Assembly: GCA_034506315.1 (NCBI GenBank)
Contig: JAPDPT010000031.1
Coordinates: 1-38,398, forward strand
DNA length: 38,398 bases
Reading direction: 5' to 3'
Origin: a candidate division KSB1 bacterium
GTDB lineage: Bacteria > Zhuqueibacterota > Zhuqueibacteria > Oleimicrobiales > Geothermoviventaceae
Position numbers and translations under genes: made by a program. Below are positions 1 through 9,155 of the stretch, piece after piece; the stretch's first letter is position 1; each line of letters begins with the position of its first letter. Under the pieces are notes generated by a model that saw only the letters and a program-made list of their open reading frames with translations, did not search any database and was not told the origin of the DNA.

Positions 1-446
1 CTGAGCAGTTCTACCTGCCCGCCCACCCTCCCCACCACAGCTTGTTCCAGGACAATGCACGACCCGCCAAAGAGCTGGCCGCTTGGCGCAAGCGCGTCGT
101 CGCACAGTGGGGGGGCGTGCGTATCGCCGCCGACGGCGAGATCCCCGAAGAGGGGGTACGGACGGGCGATCGGGTTGTACTGCGCGCCAGGCTGAGTCTT
201 GGGCAGCTCTCTAAGGATGACGTGAGCGTGCAAGCGGTCATCGGACCGATCGACAGTCAGGGCCAGATCCTCGAACCGGAAGTCTACGAGATGACCGCCG
301 TGCAGGACGATGGTGACTCCATGCTGTACCAGTGCGAGGTGGAGTGTAGGCTAAGCGGCCGTCTTGGCTACGCCGTGCGAGCGCTGCCCCATCATCCGGA
401 CCTCGTTCATCCGTTCACACCCGTTCTGGTCACGTGGGAGACCTGA
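1..446 (+). CDS. glgP: alpha-glucan phosphorylase, C-terminal fragment
   Basis: The reading frame is open from the window's left edge (codons in phase with base 3) to a TGA at 444-446, so only the last ~147 residues are present. The text reads EQFYLPA near the start, followed by a beta-rich tail with LGQLSKDDVSVQAVIG and SGRLGYAVRALPHHPDL, and ends LVTWET. This is the C-terminal signature of the short alpha-glucan phosphorylases (GT35, the type with an N-terminal DUF3417 domain), which release glucose-1-phosphate from glycogen or maltodextrin in the cytoplasm. The catalytic and pyridoxal-phosphate regions lie outside the window. A TTG at 42 could be mistaken for a start, but upstream codons continue the family pattern. 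Family assignment rests on the tail only. Confidence 0.75.
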   Translation, partial: EQFYLPAHPPHHSLFQDNARPAKELAAWRKRVVAQWGGVRIAADGEIPEEGVRTGDRVVLRARLSLGQLSKDDVSVQAVIGPIDSQGQILEPEVYEMTAVQDDGDSMLYQCEVECRLSGRLGYAVRALPHHPDLVHPFTPVLVTWET

Positions 447-469
447 AGGCCTGCACGGGAATTCTCCGT

Positions 470-494
470 GGCCTGCGGGCCGGGGGTTTTCTCT
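470..494 (+). terminator. weak intrinsic terminator candidate after the phosphorylase
   Basis: A short GGCC-TGCG-GGCC hairpin (470-481) is followed by a G-run and a pyrimidine-rich stretch TTTTCTCTTCTCTC. A second small hairpin, CACGG/CCGTG at 454-470, sits just before it. The stem is only 4 bp, so this is a suggestion based on position after the stop codon and before the hutH promoter. Confidence 0.3.
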
Positions 495-510
495 TCTCTC
501 CACAAAGCGG

Positions 511-539
511 TTGACTGAGTCAGGCGGATTGCCTAAGTT
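511..539 (+). promoter_or_regulatory. sigma70-type promoter for hutH
   Basis: TTGACT at 511-516 and TAAGTT at 534-539 are separated by exactly 17 bases. Transcription would start near 546, giving a leader of about 38 bases before the hutH start codon at 584. The same architecture recurs upstream of the acyl-CoA-ligase-like gene. Confidence 0.65.
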
Positions 540-583
540 CATTTCAACGAAAAGCTGCAGGTGGGTTTGCAAGGAACCATTGG

Positions 584-2113
584 ATGAGGAAGATTGTCCT
601 CGATGGCGAGCATCTGACGCTTGAGGATCTCCACGCAGCGGCAACCTCCCCCCTGGTGCGCATCGAAGTTTCCCCCCAAGCCCGCCGGCGAATGCAAGCC
701 GCCCGTCAGCTCATTGAAGAGAGGGTCCGGGAAGGCCGGGTTGTCTACGGGGTGACCACTGGGTTCGGCAAGCTGGCGCAGGTGGTAATCCCCCCTGAGG
801 ACGTTGACCAGTTGCAACTGAACCTCGTCCGCAGCCACGCCGCGGGGGTGGGGGAGCGGTTGCCGGCGGAAGTGGTCAAAGCAGCCCTGGTGCTCAAGGC
901 CAACACCCTGGCCAAGGGATACAGCGGGGTTCGCCCCGAGGTGGTGGACGTATTGCTGGAGCTCTACCATCGCGGAGTTGTTCCGGCGGTGCCCGCGCAG
1001 GGTTCGGTCGGGGCCTCCGGGGATTTGGCTCCTCTGGCCCACCTCACTCTTGTCCTCCTCGGAGAGGGGTGGGCGGAATATAACGGCGAGCTTCTCCCTG
1101 GCGGCGAAGCCTTGCGGCGCGCGGGCATAGAGCCCCTCCGATTGGGAGCCAAAGAAGGCCTTGCGCTGCTCAACGGGACGCAGATCAGCACGGCCATCGC
1201 CGCGATGGCACTGCTCCGGGCTGAGAACCTCCTCCGCTGTGCCGACCTGGCCGCGGCGATGAGTCTGGAGGGACTTCTCGGTACCCCGGCCTCTTTTGAC
1301 GAACGCATCCAACTTGTCCGTGGCTACGTGGGCCAGGTGGAGACGGCGCGCAACGTCCGTCAGTTGGTCGAAGAGAGCGAGATCGTTGCTTCCCATAAGG
1401 ACTGCGGCAAGGTGCAGGACGCCTATAGCCTGCGCTGCGTGCCGCAAGTCCATGGGGCGGTGCGGGAGGCTTTGCGCTTCGTCCGGGGGATGATTTCCGT
1501 GGAGCTGAATGCGGCCACCGATAATCCCCTTGTTTTCGCCGAAGATGGCGAGATCCTGTCGGGGGGTAACTTCCACGCGCAACCCATCAGCATGGCCTGT
1601 GACTACTTGACCATTGCCGTGTCTCAGCTTGCCAACATGTCCGAGCGGCGGATCCAGGACCTGATGGACCCCGTGATCAGCCAGCTTCCCGCCTTTCTGG
1701 CTCCCAAGGCGGGACTCAATTCGGGCTTCATGATCGCACAGGTCACGACGGCAAGCCTCGTGTCGGAGAACAAGACCCTTGCCCATCCCGCTTCGGTGGA
1801 TTCCATTCCCACCTCGGCCAATCAGGAGGATTTTGTGTCCATGGCTGCCTGGGCGGCTCGCAAGGCCCTGCGCGTGGTGGAGAACGCGGAGGTAGTGATC
1901 GCGGTGGAATTACTGGCCGCGGCGCAGGCCTTCGACCTTCGTCGCCCTCTGAGGCCGGGTCGAGGCACCGCCAGGGCGTATCAGATCATCCGGGGCTTTG
2001 TGCCTTTCCTGGCCGAAGACCGAGTCCTCCAGCCAGAGATTGAGGAGGTGGTCCGCCTGATACGGTCGGGGGAGCTTGTAAGGGGTGTCGGTGAGGTTGT
2101 GACCCTGCAGTGA
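584..2113 (+). CDS. hutH: histidine ammonia-lyase
   Basis: This 509-residue protein has the usual length for the family. It deaminates L-histidine to trans-urocanate and ammonia, the first step of histidine breakdown in the cytoplasm. The Ala144-Ser145-Gly146 triad in GSVGASGDLAPL forms the MIO electrophile; Tyr55 (VYGVTTG), Ser84-His85 (LVRSHAAGVGE), QDAYSLRC and GGNFHAQP fit histidine rather than tyrosine or phenylalanine substrate. The active-site Glu is Glu415 in NQEDFVSM; most histidine lyases I recall have His where this one has Phe417. ATG at 584 follows AAGGA with 8-base spacing and a promoter at 511-539. No other hut gene (hutU, hutI, hutG) is nearby, so it appears to be transcribed alone. 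Confidence 0.93.
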   Translation: MRKIVLDGEHLTLEDLHAAATSPLVRIEVSPQARRRMQAARQLIEERVREGRVVYGVTTGFGKLAQVVIPPEDVDQLQLNLVRSHAAGVGERLPAEVVKAALVLKANTLAKGYSGVRPEVVDVLLELYHRGVVPAVPAQGSVGASGDLAPLAHLTLVLLGEGWAEYNGELLPGGEALRRAGIEPLRLGAKEGLALLNGTQISTAIAAMALLRAENLLRCADLAAAMSLEGLLGTPASFDERIQLVRGYVGQVETARNVRQLVEESEIVASHKDCGKVQDAYSLRCVPQVHGAVREALRFVRGMISVELNAATDNPLVFAEDGEILSGGNFHAQPISMACDYLTIAVSQLANMSERRIQDLMDPVISQLPAFLAPKAGLNSGFMIAQVTTASLVSENKTLAHPASVDSIPTSANQEDFVSMAAWAARKALRVVENAEVVIAVELLAAAQAFDLRRPLRPGRGTARAYQIIRGFVPFLAEDRVLQPEIEEVVRLIRSGELVRGVGEVVTLQ

Positions 2114-2203
2114 AAATGGGGCCCGAGGTGTAGGGGAAGATTCGGGATCAGGTGCCTCGGGGTATGGTGATACGTTCAACTTCCAGGCAAACGGAGATCG
2201 TAG

Positions 2204-3685
<1,482 letters not shown>

Positions 3686-3715
3686 TCGTCTCGACTTGGG
3701 GAACCGAGCTTGCCC

Positions 3716-3744
3716 CGCCCCCTCGCAGAGGGGGCGTTTTTTTT
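3716..3744 (+). terminator. strong rho-independent terminator after guaB
   Basis: A perfect 9-bp GC-rich stem (3716-3724 with 3728-3736) closes on a GCA loop and is followed directly by eight T residues (3737-3744). It lies 31 bases after the guaB stop codon. Confidence 0.93.
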
Positions 3745-3767
3745 CGCGTGAGTCGTGGGTTGGGTAC

Positions 3768-3840
3768 AAAAAGCGAAACCGGGCACATGCGGTCTACCGG
3801 GGTTAGGGGGGTTACCGGCTTGGCCGATGGCCCGGTTTCG
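3768..3840 (-). terminator. intrinsic terminator candidate for rpsT (minus strand)
   Basis: An 11-bp inverted repeat, GCCCGGTTTCG at 3830-3840 and CGAAACCGGGC at 3774-3784, encloses 45 bases. Read on the minus strand the stem is followed after one base by five T residues (3772-3768). It begins 20 bases past the rpsT stop. The long loop is unusual, but it contains further pairing possibilities, so a branched terminator is plausible. Confidence 0.5.
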
Positions 3841-3859
3841 AAACTTGGTCAGAAAGGAA

Positions 3860-4129
3860 TCAGCAGACGCTCGTCTGGAACGTCCGGTTGACGAACCTTG
3901 CCAGCCGCGACTTCTTGTTCGCGGCGGTGTTGCGGTGGATAATGCCTTTCGCCACCAGCTTATCGATCAGGGACGAAGCCTCCCGGTAGGCGCTGACTGC
4001 GGTCGTGGCGTCCGGCGCCGTCCGCACCTTACGGATCAGGGTCTTCATCATCGTGCGGAAGTGCCGGTTCCGCAAGCGCCTTTTCTCTGCCTGTCGAATC
4101 CTCTTTCTTGCTGAGTCTGTGTGGGCCAT
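3860..4129 (-). CDS. rpsT: 30S ribosomal protein S20
   Basis: The 89-residue protein starts MAHTDSARKRIRQAEKRR and carries the S20 features: a very basic N-terminus, a helical core with Thr/Met-rich MMKTLIRKVR, and the ending KGIIHRNTAANKKSRLARF. It binds 16S rRNA early in assembly of the small subunit. A longer reading frame extends to 4303, but S20 begins at the ATG at 4129, preceded by AGGGA on the minus strand and, further up, a good promoter at 4165-4193. It stands alone and is divergent from the PATAN/GTPase-like gene at 4294. Confidence 0.96.
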   Translation of the reverse strand: MAHTDSARKRIRQAEKRRLRNRHFRTMMKTLIRKVRTAPDATTAVSAYREASSLIDKLVAKGIIHRNTAANKKSRLARFVNRTFQTSVC

Positions 4130-4164
4130 TGGGCTCGTCCCTATCTTGCGCTCAAACCGCGACC

Positions 4165-4193
4165 AATATATCACACCGCGGGGCGAAACGCAA
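4165..4193 (-). promoter_or_regulatory. sigma70-type promoter for rpsT
   Basis: On the minus strand TTGCGT (4193-4188) and TATATT (4170-4165) are 17 bases apart. Transcription would begin near 4158, about 30 bases before the rpsT start. It lies back to back with a promoter of the same form at 4218-4246. Confidence 0.75.
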
Positions 4194-4217
4194 GAGAAAT
4201 TTTCAGGGGCTTTCCCC

Positions 4218-4246
4218 TTGCGCCGTGCCAGACCGTTGGCTATATT
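4218..4246 (+). promoter_or_regulatory. sigma70-type promoter for the PATAN/GTPase-like gene
   Basis: TTGCGC (4218-4223) and TATATT (4241-4246) are separated by 17 bases on the plus strand. Transcription would start near 4253, about 40 bases ahead of the ATG at 4294. The -35 boxes of this and the rpsT promoter are only 24 bases apart. Confidence 0.7.
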
Positions 4247-4293
4247 CGGCAACGTCTCCGGAGATGGCGGTAGCTCCCGTGGAAGGAGAGGCC

Positions 4294-5877
4294 ATGAAGA
4301 CAACGTCCGGGGAGGTTGTTCTGCACCCAGGGGAAATATCCGGGTCCGGCGTAGACGAGAAAAGGAGAGCGCGTTCCCGCCCCCTTCGTTTGCTCGTAGT
4401 TGACCCCGAACTCAGGAATCTCGACGTCCTGAGGGACACTCTTCCCAAACACAACTTCGAAGTCCTCACCTGCGGATCGGGAGAGGAGGCGCTCGAACTC
4501 TGCCGGTCTCTGCAACCAGATGCGGTTCTTGCGGAGGCGCGGCTACCGGACTTGGCGATCGAGGACCTGCTCCAGCGGCTCGGAAAGGAGGGGCCCCAGG
4601 TCTTCCTCATGGCGCGCGAGCCGTCGGCAGAGGAAGTGGAAAGATGGATGGAACTGGGTGCAGCGGACGTGATGCGCAAGCCCATGTTCGTGGCAGAGAT
4701 TGCTGAGCGCATCCGAATGGGCTTCCGCAGGGAGGAAGAGCCTCAAATTCCGCAAACCGAGGGAGGTAGAGGGGGTGCCGCTCCTCCCGCTACGCTTGTC
4801 GAGTACGTTGAACTGCTCGCCGCCGAGCGCCGCACCGGGACGCTGATTGTTCGGGACCCGTATGGCCGCGTCGGCTATTTGGGCTTGCGGGAAGGGAACG
4901 TGGTCTACGCCTCGGTCGACGGCCTGCACGGGGAAAAAGCTGCGTACACGATCCTGGGTTGGGAAGCGGCCGGTTGGGAGCTGCAGACGGCGCCGCCCCC
5001 CGAAGAGAACATTCGTATTAGCACCATCGGCTTGATCCTGGAATCCGTACGCTGGCGAGAGGCCAAACAGGAGCTCCTGCGGCAGCTGCCCTCTCCGCGC
5101 GGTCCCTACCGCCTGACCGCCCGGTTTCGGCGGCTCCGGGACGGCGTCCGCCTTCCCCCGGACGTGCGCCGGTTCCTGGGTCTGGTAGAAGAGGGCAAGA
5201 CAGTGCCGGAACTCCTGGCCCAAAGCCCATACGATGAACGGGAAACCCTGGACAAGCTGGTCCGGATGGTCCAAAGGCGGGTGATCGAGCCGGTAGGGGT
5301 TCCTTCTGTACCCCGACCTGCCCTTAGAAGGGAGCCCGTTCCAGAACGCCCCGAAGTTGAGGAGACGCCTGCCCCCACCGCTGCTGACGCACGGCGCTGG
5401 GTCCTGGTTGTCGGCTCAGAGAGCGCAGGACGGAGCGCAATCCTTCGCGCACTCACGAGAGGGGCCGTCCGGAGGCGGAGTTTCCCGGTGGGGGATCGGG
5501 AGATCCCCCTCGACGTGGGCACCTGGGACCAGACCACCGGCGTCCTGGGGATTGACACGGCGGTCATTTCAGACGGCTTAATTCGCTCCTTTGGTTCGAA
5601 AGCTACTGCGGGCGTCCTCCTGATCAGCGCCCGGGAGCGCCGGAAGTGGGAATACGCCAGCTATCTTTACGAAAGCCTGCTGGATCACACCACCTCAGGA
5701 GTTGTTGTGGCGGTGACGGGCACGGAGGGCGATGACCGTTGCCTTCCGTTGGTCCAGGAGACGATTTCCTTGCGACCTGGGGATCCGCTTCTCTTTGTAC
5801 CCCATGGCCGTGAGGAAGTCGTACGGAGCGCGCTGGAGAAGCAACTGGAGGCTCAGACCCGTTCGGCTCGGGCGTAG
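4294..5877 (+). CDS. receiver-like / PATAN (DUF4388) / GTPase-like fusion protein
   Basis: The 527-residue protein has three recognisable parts. Residues ~30-142 resemble a response-regulator receiver: Asp37 in LLVVDPEL and Lys129-Pro130 are kept, but the phosphoacceptor Asp is Glu81 (AVLAEARLPD) and the switch Thr is Met106. Residues ~165-258 resemble a PATAN/DUF4388 domain, followed by a small helical, winged-helix-like segment to ~335 and a Pro/Glu-rich linker. Residues ~368-515 look like a small GTPase with a degenerate P-loop, GSESAGRS (374-381), where Lys is Arg380; no clear NKxD motif is seen. ATG at 4294 has an excellent AAGGAG 5 bases upstream; the frame opens earlier (4108) but that part overlaps the rpsT promoter. 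It probably acts as a cytoplasmic scaffold or signalling protein with the next two genes; this is inference. Confidence 0.8.
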   Translation: MKTTSGEVVLHPGEISGSGVDEKRRARSRPLRLLVVDPELRNLDVLRDTLPKHNFEVLTCGSGEEALELCRSLQPDAVLAEARLPDLAIEDLLQRLGKEGPQVFLMAREPSAEEVERWMELGAADVMRKPMFVAEIAERIRMGFRREEEPQIPQTEGGRGGAAPPATLVEYVELLAAERRTGTLIVRDPYGRVGYLGLREGNVVYASVDGLHGEKAAYTILGWEAAGWELQTAPPPEENIRISTIGLILESVRWREAKQELLRQLPSPRGPYRLTARFRRLRDGVRLPPDVRRFLGLVEEGKTVPELLAQSPYDERETLDKLVRMVQRRVIEPVGVPSVPRPALRREPVPERPEVEETPAPTAADARRWVLVVGSESAGRSAILRALTRGAVRRRSFPVGDREIPLDVGTWDQTTGVLGIDTAVISDGLIRSFGSKATAGVLLISARERRKWEYASYLYESLLDHTTSGVVVAVTGTEGDDRCLPLVQETISLRPGDPLLFVPHGREEVVRSALEKQLEAQTRSARA

Positions 5878-6032
5878 GGGCTGGTGCCGGACAGCGGAGG
5901 GCTCGGAGGGCAACCCCGGGTTGGGCGTCGGCTCATCGGGGGTACAAGAACGCAGGGTGAGCGTTGCAGTAAAGGGGCAGGACGGGAGGACCCATCTTCC
6001 ACCTGGCAGCGTCTCAGAGGGCGGGACGGAAG

Positions 6033-7223
6033 GTGCCGGACTCGACAACGAAGATCCTCGCGGTAGAGATCCCTGCCGAACTGGCGCAGCAGCTGCAAAG
6101 ACGCGCGCAGCGTCTCGGATTGCCCTATCGAGAGGGGGATTTCCACGAGGGTCTCGACCAGGTTCCACCTCGGGGCATCGTGCTGGCCTTCCTTGCTTCG
6201 CCCTTGAGCGCCACGCGTCTTGAGCAAATCGAGCGGTGGGCGCGACGTGGATTGCTGGTCATGGTAGTGCACCGAAACCTGAACCTGGAGGAGCGCCTTC
6301 AGCTTTACCGAGCCGGGATCTGCGAATTAGTGGACCAGACAGTGGGAGCGCACGAGATCGGAGTGCGCGTGGCCCGGTTGGCTCGCCTTGCCTGCCAGTG
6401 GGAGACGGGGCCCGGACGTCCAGCATCGCAAGGCGACCTCGAAGAAACGCCCCTGACCGACCTGCTTGATCGAATGCGGGAGAACCGGGCGACGGCGGTC
6501 CTTTCCCTTGTGTCCGGAGAGAGGAGGGGCCGGGTGTTCGTCCGGCAGGGGGAGATTGTCGATGTGGAAGTGGAGGGTTTGCCACCTCTCGATGCGCTGT
6601 TGCAGGTTTGCCTGTGGGCGCGTGGGACCTATACGGTGGAGGAGCGGGATTTCCAGCGGCCGGGCCGGTTGGGGCGGGAAGCAACGCAAGTGTTGGCCAG
6701 GGCACAGAGGCTGCGCAAGCTCATGGGAGCCGCGCGCCAGGAACTTCCTCCGCCAGACGCTCCCCTGGTCTCACTTGCGAGCGCTGAGGACCTGGCCGAG
6801 TTGAGTCCCGAAGAGCGTCGCCTTCTCACCTCCCTTGAGGGGACAAAGACCCTTCTGGATCTCTTACGGGATTCCGAGCGCGAGCCTGAACTTATCGTCG
6901 AGCTGGTCCGGGGACTGCGAGCGAGTGGGCTGATCGGCGAGGTCCAACAGGAGAGCAGGGGGGCAGAGACGGCTATGGCTTCGGCCGAACGGGTGCACAA
7001 TCTTCTGCCGCGGCTCTTCCTGCCTCCGCGGAACGGCCAAGAGAAGCATGGAAAGGAGCTGAGGCCGTTGCAATACCGTCCGGGCTTGAGCTACATCGAA
7101 CTGGAGCAGTTGCGCAGGGCCTTGGCCAGGAAGTTTCTGAGCCAACCGGGAGAAAGCGCGTTAGCGCGGAAAGGCGAAGAGGGGGCTTTCCCAATGTCCA
7201 GAAACCGCGGGCAAACGGAGTAG
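6033..7223 (+). CDS. receiver-like / PATAN (DUF4388) protein
   Basis: The 396-residue protein shares the plan of its upstream neighbour without the GTPase-like end. Residues ~5-118 fit a receiver-like alpha/beta fold (KILAVEIP, GIVLAFLAS, RAGICELVD), but no phosphorylatable Asp is in the expected place. Residues ~130-235 fit a PATAN domain (TPLTDLLDRMRENRATAVL, then GRVFVRQGEIVDVEVEG). Residues ~255-305 (LSPEERRLLTSLEGTKTLLD) fit the helical/winged-helix segment that often follows PATAN. The C-terminal ~90 residues are polar and unassigned. The GTG start at 6033 gives a sensible N-terminus; the ribosome site is weak (GGACGGAAG). The 155-base gap after the previous gene shows nothing else, so the two are probably co-transcribed. 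Confidence 0.75.
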   Translation: MPDSTTKILAVEIPAELAQQLQRRAQRLGLPYREGDFHEGLDQVPPRGIVLAFLASPLSATRLEQIERWARRGLLVMVVHRNLNLEERLQLYRAGICELVDQTVGAHEIGVRVARLARLACQWETGPGRPASQGDLEETPLTDLLDRMRENRATAVLSLVSGERRGRVFVRQGEIVDVEVEGLPPLDALLQVCLWARGTYTVEERDFQRPGRLGREATQVLARAQRLRKLMGAARQELPPPDAPLVSLASAEDLAELSPEERRLLTSLEGTKTLLDLLRDSEREPELIVELVRGLRASGLIGEVQQESRGAETAMASAERVHNLLPRLFLPPRNGQEKHGKELRPLQYRPGLSYIELEQLRRALARKFLSQPGESALARKGEEGAFPMSRNRGQTE

Positions 7224-7256
7224 AAACGCAGACCGGAAAGCGAGGATGCTGGACTT

Positions 7257-7871
7257 GTGATCCAGGCAAACATCCAAGCACCCCAGAGTTCTGACCATGA
7301 TTTGCCCACCCTGCCACGGAGGCCGGACGCAAGGGACGTGAGTTCGCGTGTCGGAAGTTCGGTCCAAGAGGCGACGCGACCGGCCGAGATCCTCGTCCTG
7401 GGGCTACAGGCCGAGCCCGTGCGCCGCTTTGTGGAAGTGCTGTGTGGCCACATCACTTTTGCGAAGGACCGGTTTCTACTCGGAACGAGCCTGCTGGAGG
7501 ACCGATTCCGGCTTCTCGTGTACGGCGTCCAGGTGCCCGACCCAGTGGATCAGCTCGCCCTCGATCTGGTAGCCGAGAGAATGGTGGGCACGATCCTCCT
7601 TTACCCCTGGGACGATCCCGATGCCCACGAGCGCGTGGAGGCCCTGGCGGACTGGTACGAGCAGCGTTTTCAGGCTCCGCTGGTCGTCGCGGCCTTCGGC
7701 GTTTCCGGCGATCCCCTGCCAGGAACCCTGCAGAGGGAAGGTCTCCACCTCAGCCCCACAGGACGCCTGGTCGGACTTGACCTGTCTTCGCCGCGCTCGG
7801 TAGTGGGAGCTGTGCTGGTTCTGCTTGCGGTCGCTGCCGAGCGAGTGGCAGACCTGGCCGGTTTCGAATGA
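7257..7871 (+). CDS. small-GTPase-like protein with lost P-loop
   Basis: The 204-residue protein has the strand/helix pattern of the MglA/Rab-like GTPases found beside PATAN proteins: a first strand EILVLGL, a helix RRFVEVLCGHI, then FRLLVYGVQVPDPV in the place of the DxxG strand, and GTILLYPWDDPDAHE in the place of the next strand. The P-loop position reads GLQAEPVR (about 49-56), with no GKS/T, so nucleotide binding by the usual mechanism is unlikely. It starts 33 bases after the previous gene. GTG at 7257 is one possible start; GTG at 7338 (27 residues shorter, just before the folded part) is equally credible. Family assignment is by pattern only. Confidence 0.6.
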   Translation: MIQANIQAPQSSDHDLPTLPRRPDARDVSSRVGSSVQEATRPAEILVLGLQAEPVRRFVEVLCGHITFAKDRFLLGTSLLEDRFRLLVYGVQVPDPVDQLALDLVAERMVGTILLYPWDDPDAHERVEALADWYEQRFQAPLVVAAFGVSGDPLPGTLQREGLHLSPTGRLVGLDLSSPRSVVGAVLVLLAVAAERVADLAGFE

Positions 7872-8212
7872 CGCCACCTGTGGGATCTTGGGCGACGGGG
7901 TTGGGACCGGTTGCCCTCTGTGGCGGTTTCGGGTAAAAGAGGACGATCCGCGCCAGCGACCGGGCGGGTGGGCGACGGACCGCTGGGAAAACGGGGCGGC
8001 GGCGCGGGACCTTTCTCTTAGCGAGAGCGGAGTTGGCCCCGCATTTTGCTTCAGGCCCAGAAATCCGGGCGGGAATACTTGCTCCGTAGGGTACGTAGAT
8101 CTGAGGGGCGGCCCGGAAGAAGGAGCGCAGAGACGGTTCTCGGTTGGCGATTTGCGGCCGCATCCGCTCTTGTTGTAGGAGTCGCCGGGCAATGGAACGT
8201 GCGTGGGGGTGA
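7872..8212 (+). other. intergenic stretch, no gene recognised
   Basis: Open frames on either strand translate to low-complexity, Arg/Pro/Ser-rich text without recognisable motifs. I see no promoter, terminator, tRNA or known riboswitch pattern. It separates the pseudo-GTPase gene from a doubtful small ORF. Confidence 0.5.
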
Positions 8213-8596
8213 GTGACCGTGCTGACGCTGGGAACCAAGCTCGCTGCGGTCCGCATCCTGCTCAGCGGCGGGAGGATCTCGCCGCTGGCCGGGCGGATCA
8301 GCCTCGACGACGTCTGTCGCTTGCAGCGATTCCTATGGAACGTATCGATTGAGCTCAGTCTTGCCCTAACCGGCGACGCACCCGGGCGCCGATATCTCAC
8401 CCGCCACATGGAACCGACCTCCCTCTACATGGCCAGGAAACGCTGCCCCGCCAAGACCTACGAGTGCAAGGCAGCTCATTGCCTCCGGGTGAGCCCCGAA
8501 TGCGCGCGCGAAAAGCTACTGGGCCAGCTGGATGCACTGGCACGTGCGGCGGGATCCTGGTTCGCACGCTGCCCGACCCGAGTCGGGAAAGGATAG
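8213..8596 (+). CDS. hypothetical small Cys-containing protein
   Basis: A 127-codon frame opens with GTG at 8213 (a second GTG at 8219 has better spacing from the GGGGG at 8205-8209). Codon third positions are GC-rich as in the real genes around it. The first half is mixed hydrophobic (LAAVRILLSGGRISPLAG). The second half holds four cysteines spaced CX6CX4CX6C in RCPAKTYECKAAHC and LRVSPEC, followed by an Arg/Ala helix and one more Cys, which could bind a metal. I do not recognise the family. It may be a real small gene or a chance frame in a poorly coding stretch. Confidence 0.35.
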   Translation: MTVLTLGTKLAAVRILLSGGRISPLAGRISLDDVCRLQRFLWNVSIELSLALTGDAPGRRYLTRHMEPTSLYMARKRCPAKTYECKAAHCLRVSPECAREKLLGQLDALARAAGSWFARCPTRVGKG

Positions 8597-9155
8597 GCGG
8601 GGAGATCCACACCGTAAGCCCGCGATAGGCCGGAACAGAGCTCATTCGCCTTCCGCAAGAAAAAGGCGAAGAGCGGCTCGACCCGGCATTCCTGCTCGTA
8701 ATGGCCCACCGACGGCTTCGTCCTCCGTGAGAAGCAGTCCGAACAAATAGAGGCGGATACGTCGCCTGCCAGAGAAATTGGCCCCTGGAGGACCTCCGAG
8801 GCGTTTCGGAGGAGTCCCCTCCCAAGTTGCCAGGCATCGTTCTCCGTTGTAACTTGTAAGAGCGAGAGCGCCTTTGGCAGACGTGATTCTGCCCCTCAGG
8901 GGGACAGAAGTCGCTGTAGAAGATCAAGCCATGAGGCCCTGGGTGGAGTGGAAGGAATCCCGGCATCTCGACACGAAGCTCCTGCTGCGTCCAGCGCCGG
9001 TGTGCCGGACGCGGGGGTCCGAGTGGATCGATTGGAAGAACACAGGCGGGGCTGCCCGGAGTCGGGTCCAGCCGAGGGCCCTACAACGCGATTACGGGCT
9101 CGGCGCTTCCCGTGCGGGAACGGCAAGGCGGTCGACCCATACAAGGATCGTGCGA
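8597..9155 (+). other. intergenic stretch, no gene recognised
   Basis: This 559-base stretch has no convincing gene. The frame of the downstream peptidase is open back to 8874, but that portion has no signal-peptide character and lacks a ribosome site. A 7-bp hairpin (8794-8800 with 8807-8813, six-base loop) has no T-tract. No tRNA or promoter pattern is evident. Confidence 0.5.

Noticed and set aside
539-1786. 415-codon minus-strand frame opposite hutH, and similar long minus frames at 2321-3769, 12666-13955 and 15481-16569
   Set aside because: These lie antisense to genes with unmistakable motifs; their translations are His/Arg/Gly-rich and show no family patterns. They are frame shadows of GC-rich codon use.
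8874-9155. N-terminal extension of the metallopeptidase
   Set aside because: The extension would bury the signal peptide inside the protein; the ATG at 9156 has AAGGA at good spacing.
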